Positions 6,483-14,963 of a DNA stretch of 42,127 nucleotides are shown here, one piece after another (the first letter of the stretch is position 1; every line of letters starts with the position of its first letter). The translations under genes and the position numbers were made by a program. The notes under the pieces were generated by a model. That model was not told the DNA's origin, did no database searches, and was given only the letters and a program-made list of their open reading frames with translations. Source of the stretch: an uncultured Lachnospiraceae bacterium (lineage in GTDB: Bacteria; Bacillota; Clostridia; Lachnospirales; Lachnospiraceae); the NCBI GenBank assembly GCA_945913255.1, contig CAMEDC010000029.1, positions 1-42,127 of the forward strand. Reading direction: 5' to 3'.

Positions 6483-8861
6483 ATGAACCAAAAAGTATTA
6501 AAAACACTGGAATATAATAAAATTATCGATATGCTTACAGATAAAGCCGATTCCGAACCGGGAAAGAAACTGTGCAGGGAACTGGTTCCCTCCACAGACC
6601 TGGAAGAAATTCGTAAGAATCAGGCAGAGACAAGGGATGCCTTAAATCGTCTGTTTAAGACAGGCAGCACCTCCTTCGGCAGCAACTGCGACCTGGGATT
6701 TTCGATTAAATCCCTGGAAATCGGCAGTGTACTCTCCATCGTAGAGCTGATTAAAATTGCCTCCATGCTGGACAATGTCAACCGTATCAGAACCTACGGC
6801 AAAAAAGAACGGGAAGATGCTCCGGAGGACAGTCTGGATGCTTACTTTGAACAGCTTTCTCCGCTGACCCAGCTTGCAAATGAAATCAACCGCTGCATTT
6901 TATCAGAGGAAGAAATCGCCGATGATGCCAGCCCTAAGCTGAAAAGTATCCGCCGTGCCAAGATTCAGACAAACGAGAAAATTCATTCCCAGCTGAATTC
7001 CATGCTGAACGGCGCCTACCGCACCTATTTACAGGATGCGGTAATTACCGTACGCGACAACCGCTACTGTATTCCCATTAAGGCCGAATACAAGGGACAG
7101 GTAAACGGCATGATTCATGACCAGTCCGCCACAGGCTCCACCTATTTCATTGAGCCTGCTGCCGTTGTCAGCCTGAATAACCAGCTGCGGGAGCTGGATC
7201 TTGAAGAGGATGAAGAAATTCATGTGATTCTGGCAACCTTGAGTGCCCAGGCGGCAGAACACACGGAAGAGCTTGCGGTAAATCAGAAGATTATGACCAC
7301 CCTTGACTTTATTTTTGCCAAGGCAGAGCTGGCCATGGAATGGAATGCGACAGAACCTCTCTTTAACACAGACCATTACATCAATATCCGGAAAGGGCGC
7401 CATCCGCTTCTCGATAAGAAGCGCACCGTTCCCATCGACATCAATCTGGGTAAAGACTTTGACCTGTTGATTATCACAGGTCCCAACACCGGCGGTAAGA
7501 CCGTTTCACTGAAGACGGTGGGACTGCTTACTCTTATGGGACAGGCGGGTCTTCACATTCCTGCCCTTGACCGCTCGGAGCTCTCTATTTTTACAGAGGT
7601 TTATGCGGATATCGGTGACGAACAGAGCATTGAGCAGAGCTTATCCACATTCTCATCACACATGAAGTCCATTGTCCACATTTTACAGCACGCGGATGCG
7701 GACTCTCTGTGTTTATTTGATGAGCTCGGTGCGGGAACCGACCCTACTGAAGGTGCTGCTCTGGCGATTGCAATTTTGAATTTCCTGCACGACAGAGGCA
7801 TCCGCACCATGGCTACCACTCACTACAGCGAGCTGAAGATTTATGCTCTCTCTACCTCCTTCGTGGAAAATGCCTGTTGTGAATTTAATGTGGAAACCCT
7901 GCAGCCCACCTACAGATTACTCATCGGTATTCCCGGAAAGAGTAATGCCTTTGCCATTTCCTCCAAGTTAGGTCTTTCGGACGACATCATCAACGCTGCG
8001 AAGGAACAGATTGGAAAAGAAGATAAAAGCTTTGAAGATGTCATTGCCGATCTGGAGCAGAGCCGTATCACCATTGAAAAGGAACAGCGGGAGATTGCGG
8101 AATATAAGGAACGTATCCGTACCTTGCAGGAGCAGTTACAGCAGAAGAACGAAAAACTTGACAAGGCAAAAGACCGCATCTTAAGAGAAGCCAACGAAAA
8201 AGCGAGAGAAATTCTGCAGGAAGCAAAGGATGTGGCAGATGAAACCATCCGCGACTTCAACAAGGTAAGTGCCGATGCGGATATTAAAGAACTGGAGAGA
8301 AAACGGCAGAAGGTTCGTGACAAAATCAATGAAAAGAACAACAGTCTCTCTCTGAAGTCAGACAGGAAACAGCCTGAAAAGAAGGGCATCGACCCTAAAA
8401 AACTGAAAAAGGGAGATACCGTCAAGATTGTTTCCATGGGTCTGAAAGGTACTGTCAGCACGTTGCCCGATGCCAAAGGCGCTCTTTTCGTACAATGCGG
8501 TATTATCCGCACCCAGACCAACATAAACGATCTTGTGTTTGTGGACGAAGAAGCTATCACAACACCTGCCCTTCAGCGAACAAACGCCGGAAAAATTAAA
8601 ATGTCCAAGAGCCTGTCCGTCTCCACGGAAATCAATCTGCTGGGTAAGACGGTAGATGAAGCAATTTCTCTTCTGGACAAATATCTGGATGATGCCTATA
8701 TGGCACATCTTCCCTCTGTCCGGGTCGTTCACGGCAAAGGTACCGGCGCCTTGAGAAGTGCTGTTCACAACCACCTGAAGCGCATGCGAAACGTAAAAGA
8801 ATTCCGCCTGGGCGAATATGGAGAAGGTGACGCAGGTGTCACAATTGTTACTTTCAAGTAG
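6483..8861 (+). CDS. mutS2: MutS2 (endonuclease/ribosome-rescue MutS family protein)
   Basis: The ATG at 6483 is preferred to one at 6471, because the upstream ATG lies inside the ATGAGGA that acts as ribosome binding site six bases before 6483. The product has about 792 residues. Domains are a helical core/clamp region (about 1-300), an ABC-type ATPase with Walker A GPNTGGKT at 333-340 and Walker B LCLFDELGAGTDPTEG, a long charged coiled coil (about 515-620), and a C-terminal Smr domain with HGKGTGALR. MutS2 proteins suppress recombination and, in Bacillus, recognise collided ribosomes. The Smr domain starts INLLGKTVDEA, where the family usually has a D-L-R triad, so nuclease activity may be altered. 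It is followed after 24 bases by a response regulator. Confidence 0.95.
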   Translation: MNQKVLKTLEYNKIIDMLTDKADSEPGKKLCRELVPSTDLEEIRKNQAETRDALNRLFKTGSTSFGSNCDLGFSIKSLEIGSVLSIVELIKIASMLDNVNRIRTYGKKEREDAPEDSLDAYFEQLSPLTQLANEINRCILSEEEIADDASPKLKSIRRAKIQTNEKIHSQLNSMLNGAYRTYLQDAVITVRDNRYCIPIKAEYKGQVNGMIHDQSATGSTYFIEPAAVVSLNNQLRELDLEEDEEIHVILATLSAQAAEHTEELAVNQKIMTTLDFIFAKAELAMEWNATEPLFNTDHYINIRKGRHPLLDKKRTVPIDINLGKDFDLLIITGPNTGGKTVSLKTVGLLTLMGQAGLHIPALDRSELSIFTEVYADIGDEQSIEQSLSTFSSHMKSIVHILQHADADSLCLFDELGAGTDPTEGAALAIAILNFLHDRGIRTMATTHYSELKIYALSTSFVENACCEFNVETLQPTYRLLIGIPGKSNAFAISSKLGLSDDIINAAKEQIGKEDKSFEDVIADLEQSRITIEKEQREIAEYKERIRTLQEQLQQKNEKLDKAKDRILREANEKAREILQEAKDVADETIRDFNKVSADADIKELERKRQKVRDKINEKNNSLSLKSDRKQPEKKGIDPKKLKKGDTVKIVSMGLKGTVSTLPDAKGALFVQCGIIRTQTNINDLVFVDEEAITTPALQRTNAGKIKMSKSLSVSTEINLLGKTVDEAISLLDKYLDDAYMAHLPSVRVVHGKGTGALRSAVHNHLKRMRNVKEFRLGEYGEGDAGVTIVTFK

Positions 8862-8885
8862 TATGAAATAAAGGAGTTTCCATAC

Positions 8886-9587
8886 ATGGTTAGCAAACAG
8901 AAAATATTAATTGTAGATGATGACAACAATATTGCAGAGTTAATTTCACTTTACCTCACAAAGGAGTGTTTTGAAACACTGATTGTAAACGATGGGGAAT
9001 CCGTTATGCCCGCCATGGAAAGCTTTGGTCCGAACCTGATTCTGCTGGATATCATGCTCCCGGGCATAGACGGCTATCAGGTATGCCGTGAGGTGCGTGC
9101 GAAATATTCTGTGCCCATTATCATGCTTTCCGCCAAAGGAGAAGTCTTCGACAAAGTGCTTGGACTGGAGCTGGGCGCCGACGACTATATTGAGAAACCT
9201 TTCGATTCAAAGGAACTGGTTGCCCGGGCAAAGGCGGTTCTGCGCCGCTATAAACCCCAGAACACTGCGCCCGAAAACCCGGATGACAAATGTGTAGAAT
9301 ATGCAGATTTATCCATCAATCTTACCAACTATTCCGTCGTCTATATGGGACAGACTGTGGATATGCCGCCCAAGGAGCTGGAGCTTTTATACTTCCTTGC
9401 CTCTTCTCCCAACCATGTTTTTACCAGAGAGCAGCTTCTTGACCAGATTTGGGGATACGAATACATCGGCGACACTCGTACGGTAGATGTACATATCAAG
9501 CGTCTCCGTGAAAAAATCAAGGATCATGCCAATTGGAAGATTACTACCATCTGGGGTATCGGCTATAAGTTTGAGGTACGAAACTAA
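8886..9587 (+). CDS. OmpR-family response regulator
   Basis: An N-terminal receiver domain has acidic residues Asp11-13, phospho-acceptor Asp55 (LLDIMLPG) and conserved Lys in YIEKPFD. A C-terminal winged-helix DNA-binding domain of OmpR/PhoB type follows (TREQLLDQIWG, TRTVDVHIKRLREK). The 233-residue length is standard. It shares a base with the start of the histidine kinase downstream (TAATG), so the pair is translationally coupled. The regulon cannot be predicted. It resembles the PhoP/WalR/ResD group in general form. Lying behind mutS2, it may be transcribed with it. Confidence 0.93.
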   Translation: MVSKQKILIVDDDNNIAELISLYLTKECFETLIVNDGESVMPAMESFGPNLILLDIMLPGIDGYQVCREVRAKYSVPIIMLSAKGEVFDKVLGLELGADDYIEKPFDSKELVARAKAVLRRYKPQNTAPENPDDKCVEYADLSINLTNYSVVYMGQTVDMPPKELELLYFLASSPNHVFTREQLLDQIWGYEYIGDTRTVDVHIKRLREKIKDHANWKITTIWGIGYKFEVRN

Positions 9588-11014
9588 TGAGAAAAACTCT
9601 CTATCTGAAATTTGTGCTGGCATATTTCATATTTGGTGTCTTCAGTTTTATCATGGTAACTACTTTTGTACCGAACATGACGAAGGAACATCTCATCCGC
9701 GAGAAAGCTGAAAGCCTTTATGCTGAGGCAACATTAATTGCCAACACCTACGCTACCGGTCTGTATACCAGTGAGACAGACCTGGAGACAGTAAAAACTC
9801 AACTGGATTCCCTTTCTGTCTATCTTGGCGCCACAATCCGCATTATCAATCCTTCCGGTCGTCTGGTTCTGGACACTGATACACCGATTAATGTGGAAGA
9901 GGTTGTCATGATTGATGGCTTTGATCCTACCATTACCAGCGGTTCTTACTATACAGTCGGTGATTTTTTCGGAAATTTTGATACAGATATGCTCAGTGTT
10001 TTCTCGCCTATTACCTCCAGCTATATGGTAAAGGGTTATGTAGTCATTCACTGTGATATGAACGATATTCAGGAATCCTGCAACAGTCTTCTGAATATTT
10101 CCTATATCACTCTGGTAATTTTATTTTTGCTTTCCATGATTATCCTGATATTCTTTACAGAGATGGTGTATAAACCGCTGCGCAAGATTACCTACGCTAC
10201 CGAGCAATATGCCTCCGGTAACATGCATTATGAATTTCAGGTAGAAAGTGAAGATGAGATTGGCTATCTGGCTGTCTGCCTGAATTATATGGCACGGCAG
10301 ATTGCAAGCTCAGAAGATGACCAGAAAAAATTTGTGGCAAATGTATCCCACGACTTCCGCTCTCCGCTGACTTCTATCCGCGGTTATCTGGAAGCCATGA
10401 TTGACGGCACCATTCCTCCTGAAATGCACGAGAAATATCTGGGAATTGTTCTGAATGAAACGGAACGCCTGACCAAGCTGACGAACAGTCTGTTGACGCT
10501 GAATAACCTGAATACCAAGGGAATGCTTCTGGACCGGACGGACTTTGATATCAACAAAGTCATCCGCAACACGGCGGCTTCCTTTGAGGGAACCTGTAAA
10601 AAGAAAACCATTGCCATCGAGCTCATCCTGACAGGGGATGAAATGTATGTCAATGCAGATATGGGTAAAATTCAGCAGGTGCTTTATAACCTGACGGACA
10701 ATGCCATCAAGTTCAGCCACCATGACTCTGTCATCAGAATTGAGACATCTCTGAAAAAGAATAAACTCTTTGTCTCCGTTAAGGATACCGGCATCGGTAT
10801 TCCCAAGGATGATTTGAAATTAATCTGGGACCGCTTTTACAAATCCGATTTATCCCGTGGTAAGGACAAGAAGGGCACCGGACTCGGTCTTTCCATCGTA
10901 AAGGAAATTATCAACTGCCACGGCGAACATATCAATGTCATCAGCACCGAAGGCGTGGGAAGCGAATTCATCTTCTCCCTCCCTTTAGCCGCCAAGACCA
11001 GGGAAGAGGATTAG
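9587..11014 (+). CDS. Membrane sensor histidine kinase partner of the OmpR regulator
   Basis: The 475 residues comprise a transmembrane helix (about 9-29), an extracytoplasmic sensing domain of about 135 residues, and a second helix (about 168-191). A HAMP domain with KPLRKITYATEQYASG, a HisKA domain with His255 in NVSHDFRSPLT, and an HATPase domain with N (LYNLTDNAIKFS), G1 (DTGIGIP) and G2 (GTGLGLSIV) boxes follow. It should autophosphorylate on His255 and pass the phosphate to the regulator encoded just before it. The signal is unknown. The stop codon overlaps the stop of the convergent gene at 11011. Confidence 0.93.
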   Translation: MRKTLYLKFVLAYFIFGVFSFIMVTTFVPNMTKEHLIREKAESLYAEATLIANTYATGLYTSETDLETVKTQLDSLSVYLGATIRIINPSGRLVLDTDTPINVEEVVMIDGFDPTITSGSYYTVGDFFGNFDTDMLSVFSPITSSYMVKGYVVIHCDMNDIQESCNSLLNISYITLVILFLLSMIILIFFTEMVYKPLRKITYATEQYASGNMHYEFQVESEDEIGYLAVCLNYMARQIASSEDDQKKFVANVSHDFRSPLTSIRGYLEAMIDGTIPPEMHEKYLGIVLNETERLTKLTNSLLTLNNLNTKGMLLDRTDFDINKVIRNTAASFEGTCKKKTIAIELILTGDEMYVNADMGKIQQVLYNLTDNAIKFSHHDSVIRIETSLKKNKLFVSVKDTGIGIPKDDLKLIWDRFYKSDLSRGKDKKGTGLGLSIVKEIINCHGEHINVISTEGVGSEFIFSLPLAAKTREED

Positions 11015-11757
11015 TTGTTTTCTAGTACCTCATACAAATACTGGTTTCCTTTTTTCCCTGTTCTTGTTATAACGCCAACATGATACAGGATATTCAATAC
11101 CGTCTGGGCAAGCTGCACATTAATATGCGCTGCCCGGGCAAAATCTCTGGAAGTAAATTCTTCTTTCAGTTCATAGGGTATGAACTGCATATAATCCTGC
11201 AGACAGGTGATGTCCACCTCTTCCACCAATTCAGTCGGTATCCGGTCATATCGGCTGGAACCCTTCTTTTTGTCTTTGCTCCATCCGTTTAGAAGTCTGT
11301 ATTCCTCCATGTCCAGGAATACCAGCTTAATTCTAAGATTCGGATCCTTCAGAAACATTTTTATCTTATACAGCTCCGGAAAAGCAATATAGACATTTCC
11401 CCTGGCGGGAGATTTTCTTTTTTTGCTTAATTCACCGCTTTCTTCATCAATCCAGATCAGCCACTTTTCTCTGGGAATGGGGTATACAATTGTAACAGGA
11501 TAAAGAGGCAGGAATGCCTCAAGCTTATTTCTCATCTTGTTAAACTGTCTGGTCTGAATCTCGATAATCTCTCCGTCCGCATAGATATCCGCCACATAGT
11601 TTTCTATGGGAATCTCCTGTCTGTCCTCATCCGGTTCATAGTAATTCTTAAGGATGGCGTGAACCGTCTTCTCAGACAGAGTCCCAATACCAAGGCGCTG
11701 CCTGTCAATTCCGATAATTTTCTTCTTCGCTTTTTCAAAGGCCTCTTTATCCGGCAT
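11011..11757 (-). CDS. Conserved protein of unknown function, possible nuclease-like core plus winged helix
   Basis: I do not recognise a named family, although similar 250-residue proteins occur in Lachnospiraceae and related Clostridia. The N-terminal half has E29, then D57 and E66-x-Q68 in VADIYADGEIIEIQTRQ, which resembles the D-(x)n-E-x-(K/Q) arrangement of the PD-(D/E)XK nuclease fold. A central part has KWLIWIDEESGE and a basic segment KKRKSPARGN. The C-terminal 60 residues look like a winged helix (TSRDFARAAHINVQLAQTVLNI). Soluble, with no signal peptide. AGGAG precedes the ATG. It converges on the histidine kinase, with stops overlapping in TTAG. A DNA-binding role is an inference from fold-like motifs only. 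Confidence 0.7.
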   Translation of the reverse strand: MPDKEAFEKAKKKIIGIDRQRLGIGTLSEKTVHAILKNYYEPDEDRQEIPIENYVADIYADGEIIEIQTRQFNKMRNKLEAFLPLYPVTIVYPIPREKWLIWIDEESGELSKKRKSPARGNVYIAFPELYKIKMFLKDPNLRIKLVFLDMEEYRLLNGWSKDKKKGSSRYDRIPTELVEEVDITCLQDYMQFIPYELKEEFTSRDFARAAHINVQLAQTVLNILYHVGVITRTGKKGNQYLYEVLENN

Positions 11758-11774
11758 GATTTTCTCCTGTTTGA

Positions 11775-11985
11775 GGTGCTTTATTGTCTGCTTCGCAGCC
11801 GCTTATGTTTACGTCTTTGTACTCGCAAACCCGCACCTTCGGTGCTTTATTGTCTGCTTCGCAGACTGTTTGCTCGCGCTATAAGCTCACAAATCCGCGC
11901 TGTCGCGCTTATCATCCTGCTTCGCAGGATATTTGTTCGCTATCGCGGCGAAAACCAAATGCCGCCTTCGGCGTCGCTTGGTTTT
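11775..11985. repeat. Array of GC-rich palindromes with repeated Y-shaped architecture
   Basis: The gap between the unknown gene and the RpiR regulator (11758-12092) is filled mainly by hairpins. Unit 1 has outer stem 11825-11830/11868-11873 enclosing hairpins 11833-11845 and 11852-11866. Unit 2 has outer stem 11889-11894/11931-11936 enclosing hairpins 11897-11908 and 11914-11930. A third element pairs 11951-11958 with 11978-11985 around an inner CGCC-TTC-GGCG hairpin. A partial copy precedes unit 1: 24 identical bases at 11775-11798 and 11841-11864. Stem sequences differ between units while pairing is kept. Units are joined by CTCGCG-like linkers. No protein-coding signal is seen. Confidence 0.75.
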
Positions 11986-12019
11986 CTGCTCGCGTACATT
12001 ATACCATATCTTCCTTTCC

Positions 12020-12049
12020 TTGACAGCTTTCTCCTGTCAATGCTATGAT
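12020..12049 (+). promoter_or_regulatory. Promoter with internal inverted repeat, RpiR regulator gene
   Basis: TTGACA (12020-12025) and TATGAT (12044-12049, with an extended TGC) are 18 bases apart. TTGACAG (12020-12026) and CTGTCAA (12034-12040) form a perfect 7-bp inverted repeat covering the -35 and spacer. It is a plausible operator, perhaps autoregulatory. The first ATG of the long frame (12045) falls inside the -10 and so cannot be the start. Confidence 0.6.
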
Positions 12050-12092
12050 AATCCAAACAAACGTAATTTTATTTACGGAAGGGTGTGTCTCA

Positions 12093-12932
12093 ATGGAAGA
12101 AATGAACCTGATTTTAAAAATACAGTCTGTCTATAATCAGTTTACCAAGGCGGAAAAAAAGGTTGCCGATTATTGTCTGGCACATAAAGAAGAAGTGCCT
12201 TATCTGTCCATCACCGAGCTTGCGGATGCCTGTGAGGTAGGAGATACCAGCGTTTACCGTTTCTGCCGCACTCTGAAACTGGACGGCTATCAGGAATTCA
12301 AAATGCGGTTTTCCCTAAGTCAGGGAACCGGAGAGGGCACTGTACTGTCGGACGACAACGAAGCCGACAGTCTTCCCAAAAAACTGCTGCTGGCACATCA
12401 GAATGCCATTGCGGAAACTTATCAGCTGTTGAACCAGACTGAACTGGAAAAGGTACTGGATATGTTTCAGAAGGCAGAACGGGTTTATTTCTTTGGTGTG
12501 GGTGACAGTCTCCTCGCCGCAGAAGAAGCCCGCAACAAATTCCTGCGTATCACTCCCAAAGTAAACTGTATTACCGACCCACATATGCAGGCTGTGGCCG
12601 CATCCTTAACAACAAAAAAGGATCTTGTTTTTCTTATTTCCTATTCCGGCTCCACCAAAGATAATATTCATACGGCGAAGCTGGCGAAGGAAAGAGGTGC
12701 AATGGTGGCATGTATCTCGCATTTCCAGAAATCCCCTCTTACTGCCTACTGTGATGCCGTCCTGCTCTGCGGTTCCAAAGAAGGTCCGTTAAACCGCGGT
12801 TCCATGTCCTCGAAATCTGCACAATTGTACCTGATTGATCTTCTCTATCAAAGTTACTATGAAAGAAACCCGGAAGAATCCTTCCGCAATAATGAACTGG
12901 CCTCTGCTTCTGTCGTAGAAAGATCTCTCTAA
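12093..12932 (+). CDS. MurR/RpiR-family transcriptional regulator
   Basis: The start is taken at the ATG at 12093 (GGAAGGG nine bases upstream), because the longer frame begins within the promoter. The product has about 279 residues. The N-terminal 75 residues form the RpiR helix-turn-helix (SITELADACEVGDTSVYRFC). A SIS phosphosugar-binding domain at about 110-255 contains VYFFGVGDSLLAAEEARNKF and FLISYSGSTKDNI. Regulators of this family sense phosphosugars. With nagB and nagA directly downstream, an amino-sugar phosphate such as glucosamine-6-P, GlcNAc-6-P or MurNAc-6-P is the likely effector. The inverted repeat in its own promoter and the GAAAATATTTTC palindrome before nagB are candidate sites. 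Confidence 0.88.
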   Translation: MEEMNLILKIQSVYNQFTKAEKKVADYCLAHKEEVPYLSITELADACEVGDTSVYRFCRTLKLDGYQEFKMRFSLSQGTGEGTVLSDDNEADSLPKKLLLAHQNAIAETYQLLNQTELEKVLDMFQKAERVYFFGVGDSLLAAEEARNKFLRITPKVNCITDPHMQAVAASLTTKKDLVFLISYSGSTKDNIHTAKLAKERGAMVACISHFQKSPLTAYCDAVLLCGSKEGPLNRGSMSSKSAQLYLIDLLYQSYYERNPEESFRNNELASASVVERSL

Positions 12933-12935
12933 AAA

Positions 12936-12947
12936 GAAAATATTTTC
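12936..12947. promoter_or_regulatory. Palindromic operator candidate upstream of nagB
   Basis: GAAAATATTTTC is a perfect 12-bp palindrome 37 bases before the nagB -35. RpiR-family regulators commonly bind GAAA-n4-TTTC type sites, so it may be bound by the regulator encoded just upstream. Being AT-rich, it could also arise by chance. Confidence 0.4.
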
Positions 12948-12984
12948 ATTTTAAATAATTAAATAAAAATAATTTCTTTTTTCC

Positions 12985-13013
12985 TTGTATTGTATCCCTT
13001 TACATGTTAAGAT
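12985..13013 (+). promoter_or_regulatory. nagB-nagA promoter
   Basis: TTGTAT and TAAGAT are separated by 17 bases, with TG one base before the -10 (extended form). The predicted start of transcription is near 13020, about 50 bases before the nagB ATG. Confidence 0.6.
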
Positions 13014-13038
13014 GGAGTCAGTAAAGCTGGCTCCTTTT
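13014..13038 (+). terminator. Possible terminator of the RpiR gene overlapping the nagB start site
   Basis: GGAG-t-CAG and CTG-g-CTCC pair around TAAAG and are followed by TTTTA. The 5' arm begins just after the nagB -10, so only transcripts coming from the RpiR gene would contain the whole hairpin. It would separate the regulator from nagBA. A weak, mismatched stem makes this tentative. Confidence 0.4.
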
Positions 13039-13069
13039 ATGGTGCAAAAACAAACGGAGGGATACTATA

Positions 13070-13834
13070 ATGAAAATTTACGCAGCAAAAGACTATGCTG
13101 ACTTAAGCAGAAAAGCGGCAAACATTATTTCCGCACAGGTTATCATGAAACCGAATGCCGTTCTGGGACTTGCCACCGGTTCCACCCCTGTAGGTGCCTA
13201 CAGACAACTCATTGAATGGTATCACAAGGGGGATATTGATTTTTCCCAGACGATTAGTGTCAATCTGGATGAATACAAGGGGCTTTCCGGCGAACATGAC
13301 CAAAGTTACCGCTATTTTATGAACTACAATCTTTTCGACCATATCAACATCAGGAAAGAGAATACAAATGTTCCCAACGGACTGGCAGAGGATTCCAAAG
13401 CGGAGTGTGAGCGCTATAATAATATCATCAAAAATCTCGGCGGTATTGACCTTCAGCTACTTGGTATCGGAAGCAATGGTCACATCGGCTTCAACGAGCC
13501 GGGTACCGCTTTTGAAAAAGAAACCCATGTCGTGACGCTGACCGAAGAAACCAGGCAAAGCAATGCCAGATTTTTCTCCTCGATTGATGAAGTTCCTACC
13601 CATGCACTGACAATGGGTATCAAAAGTATCATGTCTGCAAAGAAAGTACTTCTTCTTGCTACAGGAGAAGCAAAGGCACAGGCTCTGTACGATTCCTTCT
13701 TCGGTCCTGTGACTCCCGGTGTTCCTGCCTCTATCCTGCAGCTTCACAATGATTGTATTGTCATTGCGGATGAAGCAGCATTGTCTCTGATTCGCAAAAA
13801 AACGGGCTGGGAGGGCAATACTTATGATAATTAA
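13070..13834 (+). CDS. nagB: Glucosamine-6-phosphate deaminase
   Basis: It converts glucosamine-6-phosphate to fructose-6-phosphate and ammonia, feeding amino sugars into glycolysis. Visible motifs are the phosphate loop LATGSTPVGAY (about 34-44), Asp67 in VNLDEYKGL, and GIGSNGHIGFNEPG (133-145) with His138 and Glu143. An Asn before Gly-His is the Bacillus-type form of this loop. At 254 residues it is full length. CGGAGGG lies eight bases before the ATG. Its last 11 bases overlap nagA, so the two are translationally coupled. Confidence 0.96.
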   Translation: MKIYAAKDYADLSRKAANIISAQVIMKPNAVLGLATGSTPVGAYRQLIEWYHKGDIDFSQTISVNLDEYKGLSGEHDQSYRYFMNYNLFDHINIRKENTNVPNGLAEDSKAECERYNNIIKNLGGIDLQLLGIGSNGHIGFNEPGTAFEKETHVVTLTEETRQSNARFFSSIDEVPTHALTMGIKSIMSAKKVLLLATGEAKAQALYDSFFGPVTPGVPASILQLHNDCIVIADEAALSLIRKKTGWEGNTYDN

Positions 13835-14924
13835 AAACGGTACTGTTTTTCAGGACAATAAAACTTTTGCCAAAAGGGATTTGTATATAGAGAACGGAAA
13901 AATTATCGCAACTTTGTCAGAAGGTATTGATGAAGAAATCATAGATGCCGAGGGTTTTCTCGTTCTGCCCGGTCTTGTGGATATTCACAGCCACGGTGCA
14001 GTGGGACATGATTTTTCCGACGGCAATATGGATGGCCTGAAAAAAATTCTTTCTTATGAACATAGCCATGGTATCACCTCTTACTGCCCCACCTCCATGA
14101 CCATTGAAAAAGATGAGCTTCGCAGAATTTTTCACGAAATAGGCAGCTGGAAGGACGAAAAAGGATTATCCCATGTAGCTGGCATCAATATGGAAGGACC
14201 TTTTCTGGATGTTTCCAAGAAGGGAGCCCACAGAGAAGAGTGTATTCTGCCCCCAGATGTGGATTTCTTCCGGGAATGCAACCATGCCTGTGGAAACCTG
14301 ATTCGCCTTGTGACACTGGCTCCCAATATAGATGGTGCCATAGAGTTTATCGAAGAATTGAAAGACGAGGTTGTCATTTCCCTGGGACACAGTGCCGCAG
14401 ATTATGATACCGCAAAAAAAGCGCTGAAGGCCGGTGCAAACCATGTAACACACCTCTACAACGCTATGAATCCTCTCGGACACCGGGCTCCCGGCCTAAT
14501 CGGTGCCGCTTCTGAAGACGAAAACTGCATGGCTGAACTGATCAGCGACGGCATTCATGTTCATGCAAGCATGGTTCGTGCCGCTTTCAAGCTCTTCCCC
14601 GGCAGAATCATTCTTATCAGCGATTCCATGCGAGCAGCAGGTATGCCGGACGGCACCTATGACCTGGGCGGACAGCAGGTAACTGTAAACGGCAAGCTGG
14701 CAACGCTTTCCGACGGAACCATTGCAGGTTCTGCCACCAACGTATTTGACTGTATGCGAACAGCCGTATCTTTTGGTATTCCCTTGGAAGAAGCGATTGC
14801 GGCAGCAACCATGAATCCGGCCAAGAGCATCGGCATTTATCAAGAGGTTGGCTCCCTCACTCCCGGAAAACGGGCAGATATCATTCTGACAGACAAAGAT
14901 TTGAACCTTATCCGGGTAATCTGA
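13824..14924 (+). CDS. nagA: N-acetylglucosamine-6-phosphate deacetylase
   Basis: An amidohydrolase-fold enzyme producing glucosamine-6-P for NagB. Metal and active-site motifs are DIHSHGAVGHDF, the Glu in INMEGPF, the His in SLGHSAADY, HLYNAMNPLGHR and the catalytic Asp in LISDSMRAAGMPDG. At 366 residues it is slightly shorter than the usual 380-390 but no motif is lost. GGGAGGG within the nagB end serves as ribosome binding site. A strong terminator follows at 14935. The nagB-nagA order with an RpiR regulator in front makes a compact amino-sugar unit; no transporter or phosphotransferase gene is adjacent. Confidence 0.95.
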   Translation: MIIKNGTVFQDNKTFAKRDLYIENGKIIATLSEGIDEEIIDAEGFLVLPGLVDIHSHGAVGHDFSDGNMDGLKKILSYEHSHGITSYCPTSMTIEKDELRRIFHEIGSWKDEKGLSHVAGINMEGPFLDVSKKGAHREECILPPDVDFFRECNHACGNLIRLVTLAPNIDGAIEFIEELKDEVVISLGHSAADYDTAKKALKAGANHVTHLYNAMNPLGHRAPGLIGAASEDENCMAELISDGIHVHASMVRAAFKLFPGRIILISDSMRAAGMPDGTYDLGGQQVTVNGKLATLSDGTIAGSATNVFDCMRTAVSFGIPLEEAIAAATMNPAKSIGIYQEVGSLTPGKRADIILTDKDLNLIRVI

Positions 14925-14934
14925 TATATCACAA

Positions 14935-14956
14935 AAGGGGTGGATCTCCACCCCTT
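14935..14956 (+). terminator. Terminator after nagA, probably bidirectional
   Basis: AAGGGGTGG pairs with CCACCCCTT around a 4-base loop, followed by TCTTTACATT on the plus strand. On the minus strand TTTTGTGA follows, so it may also end the kinase remnant. Confidence 0.85.
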
Positions 14957-14963
14957 CTTTACA

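Noticed and set aside
12045..12092. Upstream ATG as the start of the RpiR regulator
   Set aside because: It overlaps the -10 of the promoter, so it cannot be translated from that transcript.
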